In this document: piece after piece, positions 1-64,000 of the stretch
How positions within the stretch are numbered: the first letter of the stretch is position 1
How the letters are laid out: every line of letters starts with the position of its first letter
NCBI GenBank assembly: GCA_036245525.1
Contig: BTPG01000002.1
Location: 160,155,609 to 160,219,608 of the forward strand
Origin: Semisulcospira habei
Lineage: Eukaryota; Mollusca; Gastropoda; Semisulcospiridae
Length of the DNA stretch: 64,000 nucleotides
Direction of reading: 5' to 3'
Translations under genes and position numbers: made by a program
Notes under the pieces: model-generated
Databases searched by the model: none
What the model was told of the DNA's origin: nothing
What the model saw: only the letters and a program-made list of their open reading frames with translations

Positions 1-98
1 TACGACGAAGGACTTTCACGCCTAGACGTGAGAAGGACCAACGTAACCAGGCAACAACATCAAACAGGTTGGAGACATTGAGAGACTAAAATATGACC

Positions 99-770
99 TA
101 ACCTGGCTGATACAAATAACTCACGTTCATTCACACACACACACGTGCTTCATAAACTATCTTCGTATCACCCCCATATCTCTGTCACTATCTTGAAACA
201 GACTATAGCCTAACACTCTTGCTATACATTACTCTATACCCTGGAAAAGACTATGCTTAACCAACCACGTACTATCTTCATAGCGGCTTAGACATACACA
301 CTTCATATTCCTTTAGTCATCTAACTTGGTAAACAACTGTATACAGAAACACTGGTTACTTCATTGAATTCTAAACATACTATAACTAAACCAAACCGGA
401 ACACCGCTATACAACCACATTAATCTTACCACGCATACTGTCTTTAACTAAACAACTATCAATACTATGTTTATAGAAACATACCTGAAATCTAGGCTTC
501 AGAGTCAGGGAATGCGGGCTAGGTAACTCGAACACAACCGTTCCATACGACAAGACAGCCCGCAATAACCAAACTAGACCTCTGACAGTCACAGCTTCCG
601 CCTAGAACTCACTAAACAGAACTCACTAAAAATTCCCGTGCTAACCATGTCTTACAGATTTCACGTACGTCTAGTCCAACACGGACTTTCGGCAACAAAC
701 CGTTAACAAAAACCGTACCGTACTAATCCTACTAAATGAGCACTATGCCCGAGCATAGAGCTTCATCACA
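99..770 (-). repeat. Direct repeat copy 1, possible LTR-element leader
   Basis: This block matches 1390-2058 with only scattered substitutions and small indels. Both copies carry the same 61-codon minus-strand frame (407-592 here) with one residue changed, but I recognise no domain in it. Homology stops at 770, after CTTCATCACA. Confidence 0.75.
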
Positions 771-796
771 ATTCCCCATCACGTCAGGGTCACCAC

Positions 797-1014
797 TGTA
801 ACGCACGCAGACTTGCCCACAGTCGTACGCACAGACTCTCACGCAACAGACGCATACACCGCCACTGACTCAGACGGGCGCATTCATGCGGTACTGAAAC
901 ACAACACACGGGCTCCCTTTCTAAAGTAACCTTTATACACTATAAAAGAAAAGAAAACGCTTTAAAGACTATCAACTATATATACAAGGCTCTCTATCAC
1001 ACACTCAAATCACA
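797..1014 (-). mobile_element. Candidate solo LTR with primer-binding-like site
   Basis: On the minus strand this stretch starts TGTGATTTGAG, has a TATATATAG box and ends GTTACA. It is followed at once by GTGGTGACCCTGACGTG (780-796), similar to gypsy-type primer-binding sites. I see no clear polypurine tract upstream, which weakens the call. Confidence 0.3.
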
Positions 1015-1035
1015 GTATCTTTGCCAGGCTAGGTT

Positions 1036-1227
1036 TTAGTCTCTCAATGTCTCCAACCTGTTTGATGTTGTTGCCTGGTTAAGTTGGTCCTTCTCACGTC
1101 TAGGCGTGAAAGTCCTTCGTCGTACGCGTATTGCCGTCCTGTCTCTTTGGGCACGGACGTCCTCGTTCTCGTACGGTACACTCAGTTCTCGCTTGGACTT
1201 GGGTGTCTTGGTCCCAGTCAGAATCAC
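1036..1227 (-). pseudogene. Short frame, possible C-terminal end of a retroelement polyprotein
   Basis: The frame encodes about 63 basic residues ending NRLETLRD and a stop. The same C-terminus is encoded in the opposite direction at 3-90 on the plus strand, so it occurs twice as an inverted pair. A TGA lies immediately upstream of the first sense codon, so only a tail remains. No domain is recognisable; assignment to a pol polyprotein rests only on its place next to the possible LTR. Confidence 0.3.
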
Positions 1228-1389
1228 TCAGAAGAGCTGGAGGGATGACCTCACGTAGGTCCACTCCTGCGACTCGACGTCTCGGCGTCCGTCTTCCACT
1301 CTCGTTACAAGAACTCTAAATAGATAACAAAAGTCCCAACGTAACACTTGCTAAACACACAACATATTTGATCAATGAGAAACGTCACG

Positions 1390-2058
1390 TAACCTGGCTG
1401 ATACAAATAACTCACACGTTCATTCACACACACGTGCTTCATAAACTATCCGTTCGTATCACCCCCATATCTCTGTCACTATCTTGAAACAGACTATAGC
1501 CTAACACTCTTGCTATACATTACTCTATACCCTGGAAAAGACTATGCTTAACCAACCACGTACTATCTTCATAGCGGCTTAGACATACACACTTCATATT
1601 CCTTTAGTCATCTAACTTGGTAAACAACTGTATACAGAAACACTGGTTACTTCATTGAATTCTAAACATATAACTAAACCAAACCGGAACACCGCTATAC
1701 AACCACATTAATCTTACCACGCATACTGTCTTTAACTAAACAACTATCAATACTACGTTTATAGAAACATACCTGAAATCTAGGCTTCAGAGTCAGGGAA
1801 TGCGGGCTCGGTAACTCGAACACAACCGTTCCATACGACAAAACAGCCCGCAATAACCAAACTAGACCTCTGACAGTCACAGCTTCCGCCTAGAACTCAC
1901 TAAACAGAACTCACTAAAAATTCCCGTGCTAACCATGTCTTACAGATTTCACGTACGTCTAGTCCAACACGGACTTTCGGCAACAAACCGTTAACAAAAA
2001 CCGTACCGTACTAATCCTACTAAATGAGCACTATGCCCGAGCATAGAGCTTCATCACA
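1390..2058 (-). repeat. Direct repeat copy 2
   Basis: Second copy of the 99-770 block, including the 61-codon minus-strand frame at 1695-1880. It ends at TTCATCACA, after which the flank (CCCGCCCACTTC) differs from that of copy 1 (ATTCCCCATC). This defines the right edge of the duplicated unit. Confidence 0.75.
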
Positions 2059-2440
2059 CCCGCCCACTTCACTAGTTCAGGGTATCTATGTTCCTTGGGC
2101 GAATGAGGCCCATTGGTCTTGAATTAAGAAAGATCTCAGCAACACAATGAGACCGATCCACTTTCTCGGCGCGACAATTTAGGCTCCGCCCCTTTTGTCG
2201 GGGTCCGACAAGCGTGTTCATGGAGCTTCACGGAAAATATCGCGAGTGTAGCCTGCTAGAATAGTAAAGCGCGCTATTCGAGGCATGCCATATATTATAC
2301 AATTTTTAGGAAGGCATATCTTCTAAAGTATACCACTATATCATTATGAGCTGTAAAATGGTCACTACAAACTAGGTATTGGGTCTAATCAGTACACCAA
2401 GTGGGGATATTGTTAGTCTAGAGATTATGTAGCCTATACA
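2059..2440. other. Unassigned intergenic sequence
   Basis: I see no open frame, known repeat or clear regulatory element here. It separates the LTR-like composite from the LINE fragment. Confidence 0.4.
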
Positions 2441-2628
2441 AACCTAAACTTGGCATTTTATGAAATGCGCAGATCGTTTCATTTTCGCCTAATTCAATCG
2501 TTCTTTTTTATAAATATAAAAGATAGAGCTTTGAAATTTTGCACGATTACATTTTCATGCGCTCTTTCCAATATTAATATCAGTTTTTACGTGTTTACAC
2601 TTATGGTTGATCCTATCTACATGTCATA

Positions 2629-3091
2629 TACTTAGGCACCATCTTCGATGATAAACTGAACTGGGATGACAATACTGAAACTGTTATGAAGAAAGGACAA
2701 CAGGGATTGTATTTTCTGAGAAAGATGAACTCTTTCTCTGTTGACAGGACTATTTTAACTTTGTTTTACAAATCTTTCTTAGAAAGCGTCTTGACTTTTT
2801 CGTTCATTTGCTGGTTCCCAAATCTTAGTGTCAAAAACAAAAACAGTCTTCAGAGAATTGTTCGTCTCAGCTCAAAGATCATTGGGGAAGAACAGAGAAG
2901 TTTAGCCGTGTTCTGCCATCGTCAGATTGTAAGAAAAGCTACTTCCATCCTGGGCTAGTGATGCTCACGTGATGAAAGATCTCTTTGAGTTGCTCCCGTA
3001 TGGCCGCCGATACAGACGACCATCATGTAAAACCAACCGCAGGAAACTGTCTTTCATCCCTGTTTCTGTCCGACTCTTAAATATTTTGTAA
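2629..3091 (+). pseudogene. LINE reverse transcriptase C-terminal remnant
   Basis: The frame contains YLGTIFDDKLNW, then KKGQQGLYFLRKMNSF, then FYKSFLESVLTFSFICWF and later PYGRRYRRPSCKTNRRK. These are the conserved blocks of the RT thumb/connection region in CR1/Rex-type LINEs found in fish and invertebrates. A TAG at 2956 interrupts the frame, and the rest continues one frame over to a stop at about 3091. Everything N-terminal, including the catalytic YxDD region, is missing. Confidence 0.7.
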
Positions 3092-3106
3092 ATCTACACA
3101 GCTGTT

Positions 3107-3156
3107 AAAAGTGTGTGTGTGTGTGTGCGTGTGCGTGTGCGCGTGCGTGTGTGCGC

Positions 3157-3187
<31 letters not shown>

Positions 3188-3226
3188 TGTGTGTGTGTGT
3201 GCGTGCGCGTGTGTGTGTGTGTGTAT
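3107..3226. repeat. GT/GC-rich microsatellite
   Basis: Alternating purine-pyrimidine (GT)n with GC interruptions inside the LINE 3' region. The Cys/Val- and Thr/His-rich frames over it are artefacts. Confidence 0.9.
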
Positions 3227-3592
3227 ACAGCTGTTTCAGCGCGTGAGTATCGCTGGCCTGGATGGACAGTTGTAGAGGGTGTAAGTGGAATGTAAGACGT
3301 TAATGTGTTCGCTGATAATGTCATTAATAATGCTCTTTAAGTTTTAAATAATGTTTTAGTAATTGTATTAGTTTAGAGTTTTAATAGGTCTTAATCTTAG
3401 TCTTAATCTTGGTATTTTCAGTTTTACAGATTTAGCATATTAATATCAGGTACAACTGGGATATTAGAATGTCCTGATATTAATTAATGTTTATTGAATG
3501 ACTTTTATTTGATTGTTCCCCCCGTCCACACAAATGTAATTGCCCTTTAATGGATAAATAAAGTTGTTTTGAATTTGAATTTTTAAAAAAAA

Positions 3593-4229
3593 ATGTGGGC
3601 ATAAAAGAAATTCTCGTGGAGTGCAGGCAATCATCAGTACACTTTTCTTTGTGCACACCAACCACTACCATAAAAACTCTTCACATTTCAGTATGTCTAA
3701 AAACATCTCTTTTTCCCCCCTGATAACTGCGGCTAGTTCTAGTCCGCTAGTTTGTTAACACCATTGAGGCGTCTCACATCCAAGCCATGTAAATCAGAGT
3801 ACATGCACTGTAATGCTTTACACAAACACAACTGACAGATCTACCATCCAGTTAGCAGGACTGGAGTGCAAGCGATCAGATCAGTCAACGAAGAATATGG
3901 CAGAACACGGAAAAGCAGAAATTTTACTTTCGAGCATACGTAGTGATTGATGTCTTGTGACTCTCAGTCTCTGGGTTCAGTTGATCCTATGGCCGACCGC
4001 CAGCTTTAATCAATTCCGTGTCTGTCAGTCTGAAAACTGAACTTCCGGCGGGAATGGAAAAACTGCACTTCTGGATATTAGTCGAGCAGGGTATCGGGAA
4101 TCTGACTTACATTCCCAACTGAAAACAGCAGTTCTTTCCAGGCATCTCCAGTAGGCCTACCGCCGAAGTCGAAATCTAGTAAAGGAACAGGAAACTGTAG
4201 ATCAGTGCTGTTATACTGACGTGCCAACA
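3593..4229. other. Unassigned intergenic sequence
   Basis: No convincing frame, repeat or RNA gene is visible. Confidence 0.35.
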
Positions 4230-4665
4230 AAAACCAAAAACACCAAAAAGGGGGGTGGGGTGGGGAGGGTGCGGGGGGAGGTGGGGGTGGGGGTGGTGGA
4301 GTCCGAATTCAAAGAAATCAAACAATAGGGTGGGGGGGGGGGGGGCGAAATATTATGTTCTTCAAATAACAAATAAAAATCTATTATTTATATACCTGAT
4401 GTATATCATGTTAAAAAATAAATAAAAAATAAGAAAAATATATATATTTTTTTTTAAATCATCCCAAAATGTTTTTCCTCCCCCCAAAATGTTTTCTCCC
4501 AAGTATTGGGTTGGGAGGGGGGAGGTGATACGGCTCTGATACCCCTCCCCCCTCCCCCTACTTTTCATGGGGACGGAGGGGGAGGGGAGGGTGGTGGTGG
4601 TGGTGGGGGGGGGGGGTGTGGAAGGGGCGGGATGGGGTGGGGGGGGGGGGGGTCCCTACGCCACT
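4230..4665. repeat. G-rich low-complexity sequence
   Basis: Several long G runs (about 4250-4300, 4330-4345, 4565-4655) are separated by an AT-rich block with short C runs. Frames rich in Gly or in Pro/His here are composition artefacts. The G runs could form G-quadruplexes. Confidence 0.8.
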
Positions 4666-4707
4666 ACTTAAAGAATGACCATAGAACGATGATAATGCCG
4701 GCCGTAC

Positions 4708-4890
4708 CTGGATTTCAAGGGATACAACCACGTCGTAATCGATTTTACAGGGTAGCTTCCCTTGCTGGGTTGTCGTGTAGGAAACTTCCGGTTGATTCTC
4801 AAGAATATTTTTGAAAACGAAGCATACATAAGTGCAAATACTTCCTTCAAAATTTTCCATATGGTAATAATCCTTAGACATAACGTCCAT
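4708..4890 (-). other. Weak candidate coding exon, divergent from RPGRIP1L
   Basis: A minus-strand ATG at 4890, directly preceded in frame by TAG, opens exactly 61 codons (MDVMSKDYYHMENFEG and so on). They end at a GTACGG donor-like site after CTTGAAATCCAG. Composition looks protein-like, but I recognise no family. In vertebrates FTO lies head to head with RPGRIP1L, but this peptide does not resemble the FTO N-terminus. It may be chance. Confidence 0.18.
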
Positions 4891-5792
4891 CTACATGTGG
4901 AGGTAGGATTTATCTTGTTCTGGTTGATTAAAGCTGCCTTTTGGCAAATTTCATCGTAAAGGTGCATTCTTGTTTTCCTTGGTTTCAATGGCGGCCTCCG
5001 TTCATGTCGAAAAAAATCAGGCAATGATGTATCTTCTTTAAGTGAATTACTCTGTCCAGGTACACACATCGTAATGCTTGTGGTTTTGTCGCCTTTCGTA
5101 TGACTCAGGCGATCATATTTGTTGCTGGGCTATACTAGGTCGTCATTTCAATGCACATATATTTAAATAGTATGCATGTTTGAACTTGCCACACTCTCAG
5201 ACCTCAGTACTACCACTAGTACAGTAGTAGACTTGCAGCAGTCAGTTATTTACATTCCGGTTTTACATCTTCCACAACTCGAGGCAGTAAAAAATAGAGA
5301 GATGCAGGGTATGGATACAGCTCGCATCAGTTAAGGCGCTGTGGTGTTTTGTTATGTTACTATTCATACTTGCAATGCAAGGTTTGATAATGTGCACTAG
5401 CTGTTACCGTCTTTAGTAACACTTGATTGTGCTTGATTTTGATACTAGTGTGTATCTTGTAGATCTCAAGTCTGCAGTGATTTATTGAGCTTTTATTTGT
5501 TGTCGTTTTTCCCTTGCCCTGTTTTAACATTCATGGTGGTTGGTTTTTATATTCACCTACATTTGTGTTGCAAATTTTTAAGTTGATGTTCTGAATCTGA
5601 TTGTTCATTTATTGTCTCGTGTGTGTGTTTGGTGGGGAGGATTGTTTTGTTTGTTGTTGTTGTGTTATGTCTGCTTACATTCTTCTCAATACTAAGTATT
5701 TTAATAGGAGGTCATGCAACTTTCCACAGGCCATGAAACCATCATCAATACAACACTGACCGCGTGACTAGACAATCCGCAAGTCCATTACC
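4891..5792 (+). other. Upstream region and 5' UTR of RPGRIP1L
   Basis: This 0.9 kb should contain the promoter and 5' UTR. An AG after TATTTTAATAG at 5698-5708 could be the acceptor of an upstream non-coding exon, giving a leader of about 84 nt before the ATG. No TATA box or certain transcription start can be named. Confidence 0.3.
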
Positions 5793-63531
<57,739 letters not shown>

Positions 63532-63589
63532 GTAAACTACTGTCTGCACCCTTGAACTGTCATGGCCGATGTGTCTTTCAATTCAATTC

Positions 63590-63870
63590 ATTTCAATAAA
63601 CTTTGTTTATCCTGCTAGGGGCAGTTAAAGTGGTCCGCTTTATGAACATTATTTATCCTGCTAGGGGCAGTTAAAGTGGTCCGCTTTATGAACTTTATTT
63701 ATCCCGCTATGGGCAGTTAAAGTGGTCCGCTTTATGAACTTTATTTATCCCGCTAGGGGCAGTTAAAGTGGTCCGCTTTATGAACTTTATTTATCCCACT
63801 AGGGGCAGTTAAAGTGGTCCGCTTTATGAACTTTATTTATCCCACTAGAGGCAATTAAAGTGCTTCTCAG
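63590..63870. repeat. ~46-bp minisatellite
   Basis: About six units of TTTATTTATCCCGCTAGGGG with CAGTTAAAGTGGTCCGCTTT and ATGAAC; the last is diverged. No unique spacers, so not CRISPR-like. Confidence 0.92.
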
Positions 63871-63883
63871 CTGCAATGTCGCC

Positions 63884-64000
63884 TTAACCCATTCAGCCCC
63901 AACCCCCTACAGCAGGAGATCCCATGGACGAACCATGATAATTCCAGGGTAGTGCCAGATGAGTTTGGCGCCTTCAGGTGCCAAGCTCATCTGGCACTAC
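63884..64000. mobile_element. TTAA-bounded hairpin MITE, family B copy 18, cut by window end
   Basis: TTAACCCATTCAGCCCC opens it. The core from 63933 (ACCATGATAATTCCAGGGTA) and most of the right arm are present, the rest lies outside. Confidence 0.75.

Larger units (their letters stand above)
1..2058. mobile_element. Rearranged LTR-retrotransposon-like composite
   Basis: Two near-identical ~670-bp blocks (99-770 and 1390-2058) lie in direct orientation, and a 90-bp block at 1-90 is the reverse complement of 1036-1125. Read on the minus strand, 1227-1036 is a short open frame ending in a stop, followed by a possible ~218-bp LTR (1014-797) and then TGGTGACCCTGACGTG, which resembles a tRNA primer-binding site. 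The simplest reading is an LTR element with most of gag-pol deleted, followed by a second leader, and a further inverted piece on the left. No RT, integrase or protease domain remains, so the LTR class is an inference. A DIRS- or Penelope-like origin is possible but less supported. Confidence 0.4.
2440..3592 (+). mobile_element. 5'-truncated non-LTR retrotransposon (CR1/Rex-Babar-like LINE)
   Basis: The only protein-coding part is the region after the RT domain (2629-3091). It is followed by ~500 bp of AT-rich 3' sequence holding a GT microsatellite and ending AATAAATAAAGTTGTTTTG, then GAATTTGAATTT and an A-run near 3592. Such short tail repeats are usual at LINE 3' ends. The left edge is uncertain. 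Confidence 0.6.

Noticed and set aside
1..2058. Split direct and inverted repeats of a DIRS, PAT or Ngaro element
   Set aside because: The repeat order does not match, no YR or RT is present, and a primer-binding-like site points to an LTR element instead.
4668..5069. FTO first exon head-to-head with RPGRIP1L
   Set aside because: The minus-strand peptides here show no likeness to the FTO N-terminus.
63590..63870. CRISPR-like regular repeat
   Set aside because: Units are directly adjacent without unique spacers, and the genome is eukaryotic; it is a minisatellite.

Overview
This is a eukaryotic window, most likely from a mollusc (probably a gastropod; inference). The evidence is one intron-rich host gene split by canonical GT-AG introns, SINE-like tails of the GGCGTTAAACCCAAATAA type common in molluscs, CR1/L2-like and RTE-like LINE fragments, DIRS retrotransposons and many TTAA-bounded MITEs. 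I see no prokaryotic, viral, rRNA, tRNA or CRISPR features.

The host gene is RPGRIP1L, encoding the ciliary transition-zone scaffold. It runs on the + strand from the ATG at 5793 to beyond the right edge. Twenty coding exons (5793-6004 to 63437-63531) join in phase into 747 codons with no stop. They cover the N-terminal coiled coils and the first C2 domain; the second C2 and the C-terminus lie outside the window. All 19 introns begin GT and end AG.

Left of the gene (1-5792) there is a rearranged LTR-retrotransposon-like composite with two ~670-bp direct repeats (1-2058), a 5'-truncated LINE (about 2440-3592), G-rich low-complexity sequence (4230-4665) and a weak candidate exon on the minus strand (4708-4890).

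The introns are packed with transposons. Five DIRS-type elements (tyrosine-recombinase retrotransposons) occupy introns 3, 6, 7, 8 and 11: E1 7687-15955 (-), E2 23868-29706 (+), E3 32715-34827 (+), E4 35703-41939 (+) and E5 45720-50352 (-). Four of them keep inverted terminal repeats and an internal complementary region that copies the joined termini; all are disabled by stops, frameshifts or deletions. Other elements sit inside them: a 1.6-kb TAAG-flanked DNA element in E1, a GT/poly-G block in an ITR of E2, and a hAT fragment in E4. Intron 13 holds a nearly complete 4.9-kb hAT transposon with a nine-exon transposase and an 8-bp target duplication. Intron 11 holds a 938-bp Tigger/pogo-like MITE that carries a long perfect palindrome.

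Across the introns lies a clan of short elements bounded by TTAA, each folding into a long hairpin. At least five sequence families are present, and the largest has 18 copies plus a half copy. Four of them end only 25-37 bp upstream of RPGRIP1L 3' splice sites. A ~160-bp tandem repeat in intron 6 was split by E2, and related sequence in intron 11 was split by E5.
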